Assembly (NCBI GenBank): GCA_016285815.1
Contig: JAEERN010000184.1
Coordinates: forward strand, 1-6,522
DNA: 6,522 nt
Direction: 5' to 3'
From: Clostridiales bacterium
Lineage (GTDB): Bacteria; Bacillota; Clostridia; Oscillospirales; QAMX01
Below are positions 1 to 6,158 of the stretch, piece after piece. Made by a program: the position numbers and the translations under genes. Under the pieces are notes generated by a model, which was not told the DNA's origin, made no database searches, and saw nothing but the letters and a program-made list of their open reading frames with translations. Numbering within the stretch: the stretch's first letter is position 1; each line of letters begins with the position of its first letter.

Positions 1-1772
1 TGGCGCTGCTGCTGGCGCTGGCGCTTGTGCCGGTGCTGGGCGGGCGGACTCGCGCGGAGACCAGCGGCGTGTACACCTACAGCACGGCCGGCGGCGAGGC
101 GACGATCCTCCGGTGCGACAGCGAGGCGGCCGGCGCGCTGTCGGTCCCGGCCAAGCTGGGCGGCTGTCCGGTGACCGCCATCGGCGACAACGCGTTTTCC
201 TCCTGCGGCAAGATCACGTCGGTGACGCTGCCGGCCGGAGTCACCGACGTCGGACGGTGCGCGTTCCAGGGGTGCACCGCGCTGAAGAGCGTGACGCTCC
301 CGGCGGGCTTGACCGTGATCCGGGACCAGTGCTTCAGCGGCTGTTCCGCGCTGACCTCCGCCGCGCTGCCGGCCGGCGTGACGGCGATCGAGGAGTACGC
401 TTTTTCCCACTGTACGTCCCTGAAGACCGTTTCGATGCCCAAAAAGCTGAACGTCCTCGGCACGGGGGCGTTTCTGGGGTGTTCGCGCCTGACCTCCGTA
501 ACGCTGCCCGTCGGCCTGAGCGCCGTCGGGCCGACGGCGTTCTGGGGCTGCGCGAAGCTGACGTCGGCAGTCGTCCCCGAAGGGGTGACCGAGATCGGGG
601 CGTCGGCGTTCCGGGATTGTGCGGCGCTGGAGAGCGTCAGCCTGCCCTCCACGCTGAAAACGCTGTCCGACGAGGCCTTCGCCTTCTGTTCCTCGCTGAA
701 GACGGCCGCGCTTCCCGCGGGGCTGGAGCGGATCGGTCAGAGCGCGTTTTTCGGCTGTGAGAGCCTGACGAAGATCGTGATCCCGGCGAAGGTCAAGACT
801 GTCGGGATGTGGGCGTTCCGCGAGTGCGGCGGGATCAGGTCCGCCGTCGTGCCGCAGAGCGTGACGGCCATGGACAGCGAGGTCTTTACCGCCTGCGGGT
901 CGCTGAAGAACATCTGGTGCGTCGCCGCGTCGCGCCCGGCCGGCTGGGCGGCCGACTGGGTCGGGGACAACGAGGCCGGGCCGGCGGTGCGCTGGGGCCG
1001 GATCCCGGCCCCCACGGGTCTGAAGGCCAAGGCTTTGACCGCGGGCGGGATCCAGCTGAGCTGGAAGCTGTCCGACGGAGCCACGAAGTACAACGTGTTC
1101 CGCAGGACCGCCGGCGGAGAGTGGGAGAACGTCGGGTATTCCCGCACCGGCAGCTATACGGACGCCGCGGCCGCGGCGGGGACCGCGTATTCCTATCGCG
1201 TCCAGGCCCAGGTGAGCAAGGCGTTCAGCTCGTATACGGAGGCGGTCCCGGCCCGGTGGCTGACCGCCCCGGCGGCGCCGACGGCGGTCAACGGCGTGGC
1301 CGGTGTGAAGCTGAGCTGGGGCAAGGTGACCGGCGCGAGCCTCTACTACGTCTGGCGCGCCGAGGGGAGCGGGTCCTTCGTCAAGCTCGCCGAAAGCCGG
1401 ACGGCAAGCTTTACGGACAAGACCGCCGAGTCCGGCAAGACCTATCGGTACGCGGTCAAGGCGCGGTATTCGGACTTTTACAGCGCCCTGGGCGCAGAGG
1501 CGAAGACCGTGTATCTGTCTGCGCCGGAGACGACGGTCAAGGCCTACGTCTCGGGCATCAAGCTGACCTGGGGGACCGTGCCGGGGGCGACGCTGTACAA
1601 TATCTGGCGCGCCTCGCCGGGCGGCAGCTACGAGAAGATCGGCACCAGCCGGACGCTGGCCTACGTGGACCGGACGGTGACCAGCGGCAAGACGTACAGC
1701 TATTACGTGGTGGCGCAGTATTCGAAGTACCTGTCCAGCCACAACGCCGCGGTGAGCGCCACGGCCAAGTGA
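1..1772 (+). CDS. Secreted BspA-type LRR protein with three Fn3 domains (5' partial)
   Basis: Probable exported binding or adhesion protein; ligand unknown. The reading frame is open from the window edge (first full codon at 3) and ends with TGA at 1770-1772. The Leu/Ala-rich run ALLLALALVPVLGG followed by TRA-E is the end of a signal peptide, so the true start lies upstream; the GTG at 27 sits inside the hydrophobic core and is not the start. Numbering residues from that GTG: a short N-terminal cap (about 12-60, with GVYTY), ten 23-residue LRR_5 repeats (61-290) each ending in Cys, a cap with PAGWAADW (about 291-322), then three Fn3-like domains (about 327-412, 413-497, 498-581). No LPXTG, SLH or choline-binding repeat follows, since the protein stops at SATAK. 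BspA relatives in other bacteria bind host matrix proteins or mediate attachment; applying this here is inference. It is a tandem paralogue of the next gene, and the last 144 bases differ at only two positions. Confidence 0.9.
   Translation, partial: ALLLALALVPVLGGRTRAETSGVYTYSTAGGEATILRCDSEAAGALSVPAKLGGCPVTAIGDNAFSSCGKITSVTLPAGVTDVGRCAFQGCTALKSVTLPAGLTVIRDQCFSGCSALTSAALPAGVTAIEEYAFSHCTSLKTVSMPKKLNVLGTGAFLGCSRLTSVTLPVGLSAVGPTAFWGCAKLTSAVVPEGVTEIGASAFRDCAALESVSLPSTLKTLSDEAFAFCSSLKTAALPAGLERIGQSAFFGCESLTKIVIPAKVKTVGMWAFRECGGIRSAVVPQSVTAMDSEVFTACGSLKNIWCVAASRPAGWAADWVGDNEAGPAVRWGRIPAPTGLKAKALTAGGIQLSWKLSDGATKYNVFRRTAGGEWENVGYSRTGSYTDAAAAAGTAYSYRVQAQVSKAFSSYTEAVPARWLTAPAAPTAVNGVAGVKLSWGKVTGASLYYVWRAEGSGSFVKLAESRTASFTDKTAESGKTYRYAVKARYSDFYSALGAEAKTVYLSAPETTVKAYVSGIKLTWGTVPGATLYNIWRASPGGSYEKIGTSRTLAYVDRTVTSGKTYSYYVVAQYSKYLSSHNAAVSATAK
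207..896 (+). repeat. Ten tandem 69-bp LRR_5 repeats
   Basis: Ten consecutive units of exactly 23 codons. Each follows the pattern xxLxSVxLPxGVTxIGxxAFxxC, for example GKITSVTLPAGVTDVG then CAFQGC. Every unit ends in Cys, and a half repeat ending FSSC precedes the first. This is the BspA-type (LRR_5) consensus; such arrays fold as a curved solenoid. DNA units are diverged from one another, so these are old repeats rather than a recent slippage expansion. Confidence 0.9.
1629..1772 (+). repeat. Near-identical 3' coding segment, copy 1
   Basis: This 144-base segment encodes the second half of the last Fn3 domain and the stop codon. It matches 3535-3678 at 142 of 144 positions by direct alignment, at an offset of 1906 bases. 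The two changes alter Ser to Gly and Ala to Thr. All synonymous sites are identical, unlike the rest of the two genes. Confidence 0.95.
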
Positions 1773-1797
1773 CACGGCGACCCCCATAAAAAAGACC

Positions 1798-1835
1798 GGC
1801 CCCGCCGGGCGCGTTCCGCGCCCGGCGGGGCCTTT
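1798..1835 (+). terminator. Rho-independent-type terminator after first LRR gene
   Basis: A perfect 16-bp GC-rich stem (1798-1813 with 1817-1832) closes on a TTC loop 25 bases after the stop codon. The + strand tail is only TTT, but the stem is very stable. On the - strand an oligo-A run at 1788-1793 would give a T-rich tail, so the hairpin could stop transcription both ways. It separates the first LRR gene from the promoter of the second. Confidence 0.85.
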
Positions 1836-1902
1836 GCGCACGGCGGCGAAAACAGCGCGCAAAAAGAAAGTTTTCGGTTTTTAAGAGAATTCAAAAAAAC
1901 GC

Positions 1903-1931
1903 TTGCGATTTCAGAAAAAGAACGGTATAAT
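1903..1931 (+). promoter_or_regulatory. Sigma-A promoter of second LRR gene
   Basis: The -35 box is TTGCGA at 1903-1908, followed by a 17-bp spacer and a perfect TATAAT at 1926-1931. An A/T-rich patch just upstream (about 1871-1900) could act as an UP element. Transcription would start near 1938, giving a leader of about 58 bases. With the preceding terminator, this makes the second LRR gene its own transcription unit. Confidence 0.85.
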
Positions 1932-1974
1932 GGAGACAAGAAAAACTGCCGGGAAACAAGACCGGCGAAAAGAC

Positions 1975-1987
1975 AGGAGAAAGGCGG
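1975..1987 (+). promoter_or_regulatory. Ribosome binding site fixing the second LRR start
   Basis: The purine-rich AGGAGAAAGGCGG stretch lies directly before the ATG at 1996, with AAAGG 11 bases upstream of it. It supports 1996 rather than the in-frame TTG at 1903, which is the -35 box, or the ATG at 1930, which overlaps the -10 box. Both lie upstream of the predicted transcript start. Confidence 0.75.
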
Positions 1988-1995
1988 TATCCATC

Positions 1996-3678
1996 ATGTT
2001 CCAGACAAAAAAACGGAATCCGGCGATCCGAATCGCGGCCATTTTGCTGGCGGTGCTGCTTCTGGCGGGGGCGGCGGCGCTGCTGCCGGGACTTCGCGGT
2101 GAGACGCATGCGTCGACCTACGGGGTATACACATATACCGTGGCGAACGGAGAGGTGACGATCACCGATTGTGACAACAGCGCATCCGGCAAGCTGGTGA
2201 TCCCGGATTACATCGGAGACTATCCCGTCACAGCCATTGGAAAAATGGCCTTTTATTACTGCGACAAGATCACCGAAGTGGTGCTCCCTGACACGTTGGA
2301 CGTCATCGGTGTGGAAGCCTTTAACTGTTGTTACGCTTTGACATCCGTGGAGATCCCGTTCGGAGTGGATGAGATTGGCGACTCTGCTTTCAGGAACTGC
2401 GAGAGCCTGGAATCCATTGAGATCTTCAGCACCGTAGAGGTCATCGGTCGGGATGCCTTCCGTTGCAGCGGATTGAAAACGGTGGTTCTCTGGGATGGTG
2501 TGGAGTATATTTCCAACAGCATGTTTGCCGATTGTGACAATCTGACCGAGATCTATATCCCGAGCAGTGTGACCAAAATCGACGACTGGGCATTTTACGC
2601 ATGCGACAACCTCGAGACCGTGACGTTCAACGAGGGACTGGAGGAAATCGGCAGCGAGGCGTTCAGCTATTGCCCGAAGCTGACCGGCGTGTCGCTTCCC
2701 GTCAGCCTGACCAGCATCGGCAGCGATGGCTTCTACGGTTGCGAATCGCTCACCTCCATTGTGATCCCTTATAAGGTGAAGACTGTCGGCGGCTATGCTT
2801 TCAGCGGCTGCAGCGGTTTGGAGAAGATCCGGTGTCTGGCCAACTCGAAGCCGGCTGGCTGGTCGGACGATTGGGATTACGGCATCAGCGCGGAGGTCTT
2901 CTGGGGTCTGGACAAACCGAGGATGTGGCTCACGTCGCTGGGCAACGGGATCCGGTTGAACTGGGACGCCGTGTCCTACGCCACGAAGTACAACGTGTGG
3001 CGCAAGGCACCGGGCGGCAGCTGGGAGAACATCGGCTCGTCCCGTTCGCTGACCTATACGGATAAGACGGCCGAGGCGGGCACGGAGTACTATTACCGCA
3101 TCCGGGCGCAGGTGAGCAAGGTCTACAGCCCGTATTCCACTACGCTGTCGATGCTGTGGCTGGAAAGACCCGAAGCACCGAAGCCGGTCAACGCCGTTTC
3201 CGGCGTGAAGCTGACCTGGGCGGAGGTCAAAGGCGCGGACCGGTATGATATCTGGCGCTCGGAGGACGGCGGAGGCTTCATAAAGATCGGCCATTCCCAT
3301 AAGGCCAGCTATATCGACAAACAAGCGGAATCCGGCGTGGTGTACCAGTATAAGCTCAAGGCGGTCTGCCAGGACACCATCTACACCTCCTCGAGCGAAG
3401 AAAGCGCCAAGATCGTGCGCCTGGCCGCACCGGAGACGACCATCAAGGCCTACGCTTCGGGCATCAAGCTGACGTGGAAGACCGTGCCGGGGGCCACGCT
3501 GTACAATATCTGGCGCAAGGCACCGGGCGGCAGTTACGAGAAGATCGGCACCAGCCGGACGCTGGCCTACGTGGACCGGACGGTGACCGGCGGCAAGACG
3601 TACAGCTATTACGTGGTGGCGCAGTATTCGAAGTACCTGTCCAGCCACAACACCGCGGTGAGCGCCACGGCCAAGTGA
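1996..3678 (+). CDS. Secreted BspA-type LRR protein with three Fn3 domains
   Basis: Complete 560-residue paralogue of the preceding gene and a probable surface or secreted binding protein; ligand unknown. The ATG was chosen from the ribosome binding site and because it begins a clear signal peptide: MFQTKKRNP, a hydrophobic core at about 12-31, and a likely cleavage after THA (residue 39). Then follow an N-terminal cap with TYGVYTY (about 40-89), eight LRR_5 repeats (90-272), a cap with KPAGWSDDW (about 273-303), and Fn3-like domains at about 305-390, 391-476 and 477-560. The third repeat has 22 residues instead of 23 (AFRC where others have AFxxC). The last Fn3 domain is 76/84 identical to that of the neighbour, while the LRR part is much more diverged and clearly poorer in GC. 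No wall-anchor motif is seen. Function by homology to BspA-like adhesins is inference; the domain assignment is firm. Confidence 0.93.
   Translation: MFQTKKRNPAIRIAAILLAVLLLAGAAALLPGLRGETHASTYGVYTYTVANGEVTITDCDNSASGKLVIPDYIGDYPVTAIGKMAFYYCDKITEVVLPDTLDVIGVEAFNCCYALTSVEIPFGVDEIGDSAFRNCESLESIEIFSTVEVIGRDAFRCSGLKTVVLWDGVEYISNSMFADCDNLTEIYIPSSVTKIDDWAFYACDNLETVTFNEGLEEIGSEAFSYCPKLTGVSLPVSLTSIGSDGFYGCESLTSIVIPYKVKTVGGYAFSGCSGLEKIRCLANSKPAGWSDDWDYGISAEVFWGLDKPRMWLTSLGNGIRLNWDAVSYATKYNVWRKAPGGSWENIGSSRSLTYTDKTAEAGTEYYYRIRAQVSKVYSPYSTTLSMLWLERPEAPKPVNAVSGVKLTWAEVKGADRYDIWRSEDGGGFIKIGHSHKASYIDKQAESGVVYQYKLKAVCQDTIYTSSSEESAKIVRLAAPETTIKAYASGIKLTWKTVPGATLYNIWRKAPGGSYEKIGTSRTLAYVDRTVTGGKTYSYYVVAQYSKYLSSHNTAVSATAK
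2263..2811 (+). repeat. Eight tandem LRR_5 repeats
   Basis: Eight units of 23 codons, except the third with 22. Each fits the BspA pattern with LxxIxIPxxVxxIGxxAFxxC and a terminal Cys, for example DNLTEIYIPSSVTKID. The last unit (ESLTSIVIPYKVKTVG) matches the ninth unit of the upstream paralogue, so the paralogue has an extra unit at the C-terminal edge and at least one more elsewhere. Confidence 0.88.
3535..3678 (+). repeat. Near-identical 3' coding segment, copy 2
   Basis: Second copy of the 144-base segment at 1629-1772, with two mismatches. Similarity continues at a lower level upstream through the whole Fn3 domain (from 3424) and downstream into the terminator, whose 33-base core is identical. 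Confidence 0.95.
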
Positions 3679-3703
3679 CGCGGCGGTCCCCCAAAATAAT
3701 AAG

Positions 3704-3744
3704 ACAGCCCCGCCGGGCGCGTTCCGCGCCCGGCGGGGCTGTTC
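3704..3744. terminator. Bidirectional terminator between convergent genes
   Basis: A perfect 18-bp stem (3704-3721 with 3725-3742) with a TTC loop lies 25 bases after the LRR stop and about 20 bases after the phosphodiesterase stop on the other strand. Read on the - strand, the stem is followed by a T/A-rich tail (CTTATTATTTT). The + strand tail is short. The core (3707-3739) is identical to the core of the first terminator (1799-1831). A second copy of CGCGCCCGGCG at 3744-3754 could pair with the left arm instead. Confidence 0.87.
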
Positions 3745-3761
3745 GCGCCCGGCGAGGGGGG

Positions 3762-4484
3762 CTATTCCAGGATGTTGCTGGTGATGAAGTCCACGCCCCA
3801 GCGGTCCAGCCGCTCGGCGTCCGCGGGGTCGTCCACCGTCCAGACGTTCAGCGGGATCCCGCGCCGGCGGCACGCGGCGGCCAGCTCTTCGGTCAGGGCC
3901 GGATAGTGCAGGTCCAGCCCGAAGCCGAGGGCCTGAAGCCGGTCCAGCAGCGCCTCGTTCCCCTCGCCGGTCAGGAACTGGACCGGCTGGTCCGGCAGCA
4001 GACGGCGCAGATCCGTCAGGTTCTCCAGACAGAACGAGATGAAGATCACGTGCTCCAGCCAGCCGGACGCCCCGGCGCGGGCGCAGATCCGCCCGACGTC
4101 CTCCGGCGAAAAGCGGTTTTTCAGCTCCAGCACGGCCAGCTTGCCGTAGGTGCGGCAGAGGGCCAGATATTCGTCCAGCGTCGGGATGCGAAGGTCCCAG
4201 CGGGAGGCGGTCTCGCCGGGGCGGTGCAGGGTCAGCTGCCGGAGGACGGCAAACTCGGTCTCTTCCACGGGCAGATCCGCGTCGGAGACGCGGCCGGTGC
4301 GGTCGTCGTGGATCACGACGAACTGTCCGTCCGCCGTGCGGTGGACGTCGGTCTCGATGCCGCCGTAGCTGCGGTTGCCCGCCGCGACGAAGGCGGCGGC
4401 GGTGTTTTCGGTCTCGATGCCGCTGAGGCCTCGGTGGGCGATCATCACGGCGTTCCTGCGGGCAAAGCGGATCGTGTCTTTCAC
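3762..4484 (-). CDS. Glycerophosphodiester phosphodiesterase (GDPD family), cytoplasmic
   Basis: Predicted to hydrolyse glycerophosphodiesters to glycerol 3-phosphate and an alcohol, using a divalent metal. The 240-residue protein is of usual size for a bacterial single-domain GDPD. Family signatures in order: IAHRG (catalytic His17) followed by TENT (25-28), GIETDVHRTADGQFVVIHDD (metal ligands Glu44 and Asp46, catalytic His59), LELK (Glu120, likely third metal ligand), NVWTVDD, and the closing GVDFITSN. There is no signal peptide or membrane segment, so it acts on imported or internal substrates. The GTG start at 4484 is preceded by AAAGGAAG with about 8 bases spacing; an ATG at codon 14 (MIAHRG) is possible but would leave no room before the first beta strand. 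It is the second gene of an operon, 28 bases after the glycosidase. The exact alcohol group of the substrate cannot be read from the sequence. Confidence 0.92.
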   Translation of the reverse strand: MKDTIRFARRNAVMIAHRGLSGIETENTAAAFVAAGNRSYGGIETDVHRTADGQFVVIHDDRTGRVSDADLPVEETEFAVLRQLTLHRPGETASRWDLRIPTLDEYLALCRTYGKLAVLELKNRFSPEDVGRICARAGASGWLEHVIFISFCLENLTDLRRLLPDQPVQFLTGEGNEALLDRLQALGFGLDLHYPALTEELAAACRRRGIPLNVWTVDDPADAERLDRWGVDFITSNILE

Positions 4485-4490
4485 GGTTCT

Positions 4491-4498
4491 CTTCCTTT
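4491..4498 (-). promoter_or_regulatory. Ribosome binding site deciding the GTG start of the phosphodiesterase
   Basis: AAAGGAAG on the - strand lies within the 28-base gap after the glycosidase stop codon, with AGGA 8 bases from the GTG at 4484. No promoter-like sequence fits in this gap, so translation is from a shared message. Confidence 0.75.
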
Positions 4499-4512
4499 CC
4501 AGCGGGGAGGGA

Positions 4513-6081
4513 TCAGTCCCGCCCAACGCTCTCGCCGCCGAGATAGCGGCGGAAGAGCAGCCGCGGGACCGACGCGCCCACGAAGTCGAAACTCTTCTTT
4601 TCGCCGTTGATGAGCCAATCCTGCGGCTCGGCGTTCCACGTCCAGTCCAGCGGCACGGCGACGTCCGTCTGGCGCGAGGCAAAGGCGAAGGCCCGGCGCA
4701 TCTCATCGAACTGATCCGGCGTCAGGCCGCCGCGCGGGCAGGACAGGAACAGAGGCGTCCCGCTGCGGGAGAGAAGCTCGGCCCACTGGCCGTTGAGCGA
4801 CCAGTCGAGGCGGCCCGGGATGACGCCGACGCAGTCGGCGTCGGCCATGTAAAAGGCGCGGTTCTGGGGAAGGCGGAATGCCAGCGTGTTCACGCCCATG
4901 GCCCGGGTCCGGTTCCAGTCGGTGCCGCTGGTATCGTCTCCGATGCGGTTGACCTCGACCAGTCCCGCCGCCAGATGCGACACCGTGTTGCAGCCGATGA
5001 CGACGGCATCTCCCGCCGCGGCGCGGATCAGACGGTACAGGTCCAGCACGATCTCGGCGCCGGTCCTGGTCTGGTCGTGGAAGGTCCAGCCGGGCCAGAT
5101 GGAGATCACGCCGTTGAGCACGTTCCCATATTCGCCGAACAGGTCGAAGGTGGTGAAGTCGTGCTTGATCAGCTCATAGCCCCAGTCCCGCACCTGTTCC
5201 ACCGTGCGGCGGACGTGCTCCGCGGCCTCGGGGACGGTGGGGTCCAGAAACTCGCCCCGCAGCAGATGGTCCGGATGGGCCGCGGCGTATTCAGGGTCGT
5301 GGAGCGGTCGGATCCAGATGCCGGGGCGGACGCCCTTGGCGCGCATGGCGTCCGCCAGCGCGCGCATGTCGCCGAACCGCTCGTTGGGCCGCCACGGCCC
5401 GGCGACGGAGTTCACCTCCCACCCGTCGTCGATGACCATGAAGGGGCGGTTGGACAGTCCCTCGGCCAGCGCGGCGACGAGCTCTGTGTCGCCCAGGATC
5501 TCAGGCGCGGAGCTGCGGCCGTAGGCGTAATACCAGTTGTTCCCGCCGTAGACGGGGAATTTGGGCAGCAGGGGGTCCGGACAGAGCTCCCGGCAGAAGG
5601 CGCAGGCCGCGGCGAAGGGGTCGGCGCCGGGATAACTGCGGGAGATCACCGTGCCCAGGCACAGCTCGCGGCCGCCGAGAGCCACGCCCGCCGCGCCGCA
5701 GCGCACGTCGAACCACGCCGAGACGCCGGAGGCGTCGTATTCGAAGCTGACGAAGGCCGCGGGCCGCACCGAGACGCCGCAGCCGGCGACGCCGTCCTCA
5801 AAGGCGGCGAGGAAGTACCACGGGAGGAAGCGCTCGCCGTCGAGCCCCTTCCAGCCCAGGTCGGCATAGGCGCGCTCCCACTGGTCGCCCAGCACGCGGA
5901 CGGGGACGTCCGTCCGGAAGTTCCAGCGCAGGCAGACGAATTTCGGCCGGTCGGAGACCGCCCGGAGATAGACGGACAGGCCGCGCGCTTCCGGTTCAAA
6001 GCGGATCGCGGCGTCGGCGGCGGGTCCGCCGTCGCAGACGACGAAGCTGTCGTCCGGGATCCGCTGCAGATCGATCGTCAT
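4513..6081 (-). CDS. Compact GH36-type alpha-galactosidase-like glycoside hydrolase
   Basis: Predicted retaining glycosidase of clan GH-D, probably removing alpha-linked galactose; sugar specificity is not certain. The protein has 522 residues, closer to the short GH36 enzymes typified by Thermotoga maritima GalA than to the common 700-residue forms. An N-terminal beta-sandwich (about 1-170) is followed by a TIM barrel (about 175-455) and a short C-terminal beta region. Barrel motifs: YGGNNWYYAYG (178-188), IDDGWE (217-222), GIWIRPL (254-260), LIKHDF with likely nucleophile Asp308, RIGDDT (379-384) with likely acid/base Asp383, and YMADADC (411-417). There is no signal peptide, so the substrate must be imported. 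The ATG at 6081 has an excellent AAAGGAGA seven to eight bases upstream. It is first in the operon with the phosphodiesterase and is driven by a consensus promoter about 35 bases upstream. Other clan GH-D activities, such as alpha-N-acetylgalactosaminidase, remain possible. Confidence 0.87.
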   Translation of the reverse strand: MTIDLQRIPDDSFVVCDGGPAADAAIRFEPEARGLSVYLRAVSDRPKFVCLRWNFRTDVPVRVLGDQWERAYADLGWKGLDGERFLPWYFLAAFEDGVAGCGVSVRPAAFVSFEYDASGVSAWFDVRCGAAGVALGGRELCLGTVISRSYPGADPFAAACAFCRELCPDPLLPKFPVYGGNNWYYAYGRSSAPEILGDTELVAALAEGLSNRPFMVIDDGWEVNSVAGPWRPNERFGDMRALADAMRAKGVRPGIWIRPLHDPEYAAAHPDHLLRGEFLDPTVPEAAEHVRRTVEQVRDWGYELIKHDFTTFDLFGEYGNVLNGVISIWPGWTFHDQTRTGAEIVLDLYRLIRAAAGDAVVIGCNTVSHLAAGLVEVNRIGDDTSGTDWNRTRAMGVNTLAFRLPQNRAFYMADADCVGVIPGRLDWSLNGQWAELLSRSGTPLFLSCPRGGLTPDQFDEMRRAFAFASRQTDVAVPLDWTWNAEPQDWLINGEKKSFDFVGASVPRLLFRRYLGGESVGRD

Positions 6082-6087
6082 GTTCGT

Positions 6088-6095
6088 TCTCCTTT
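6088..6095 (-). promoter_or_regulatory. Strong ribosome binding site of the glycosidase gene
   Basis: AAAGGAGA on the - strand, with AGGAG ending 7 bases before the ATG at 6081. It sets the start and indicates efficient translation. Confidence 0.85.
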
Positions 6096-6116
6096 CGAAA
6101 ACTGGCTTTTGAGACC

Positions 6117-6145
6117 ATTATAGACTTTTTCGGCGCGGCTGTCAA
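6117..6145 (-). promoter_or_regulatory. Consensus sigma-A promoter of the glycosidase operon
   Basis: On the - strand TTGACA (6140-6145), a 17-bp spacer and TATAAT (6117-6122) match the sigma-A consensus at all 12 positions. Transcription would begin near 6110, giving a leader of about 28 bases that contains the ribosome binding site. Confidence 0.92.
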
Positions 6146-6158
6146 TCCGGCGCCGCGG

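Noticed and set aside
77..760. Open frames on both strands overlapping the first LRR gene (77-652 on -, 113-760 on +)
   Set aside because: These are periodic shadows of the 69-bp LRR repeat; the third frame carries the conserved repeat consensus without interruption.
1703..1939. 78-codon open frame on the - strand across the first terminator
   Set aside because: It spans the hairpin and the promoter of the second LRR gene, has no ribosome binding site before its start, and shows no domain.
1948..1966. Possible leader hairpin (GCCGG and CCGGC around a 9-base loop) in the second LRR transcript
   Set aside because: A 5-bp stem with no tail and no link to the ribosome binding site; too weak to call an attenuator or riboswitch.
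1903..1995. In-frame starts upstream of the chosen start of the second LRR gene (TTG at 1903, ATG at 1930)
   Set aside because: TTG 1903 is the -35 box and ATG 1930 overlaps the -10 box, so neither can be in the message from this promoter. The added residues would also place a charged stretch before the signal peptide.
1891..3873. 660-codon open frame on the - strand across the whole second LRR gene
   Set aside because: It is antisense to a gene with clear signal peptide, LRR and Fn3 domains, and it runs through the promoter and the terminator. Its translation is Arg/Asp/Ala-rich with no recognisable domain. Long antisense frames are expected in GC-rich repeated genes.
4485..4512. Possible separate promoter between glycosidase and phosphodiesterase genes
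   Set aside because: The 28-base gap holds only the stop-proximal bases and a ribosome binding site; no -35/-10 pair fits.
3474..4610. 378-codon open frame on the + strand from the last Fn3 domain into the enzyme genes
   Set aside because: It crosses the LRR stop codon, the bidirectional terminator and the phosphodiesterase gene, and its composition (Arg, Gly, Ala) is typical of a frame-shifted shadow.
4375..6123. 582-codon open frame on the + strand opposite the glycosidase gene
   Set aside because: It is a GC-rich shadow: the opposite strand carries GH36 motifs, a strong ribosome binding site and a promoter. The + strand translation shows no family features and runs past the glycosidase start into its leader and promoter.
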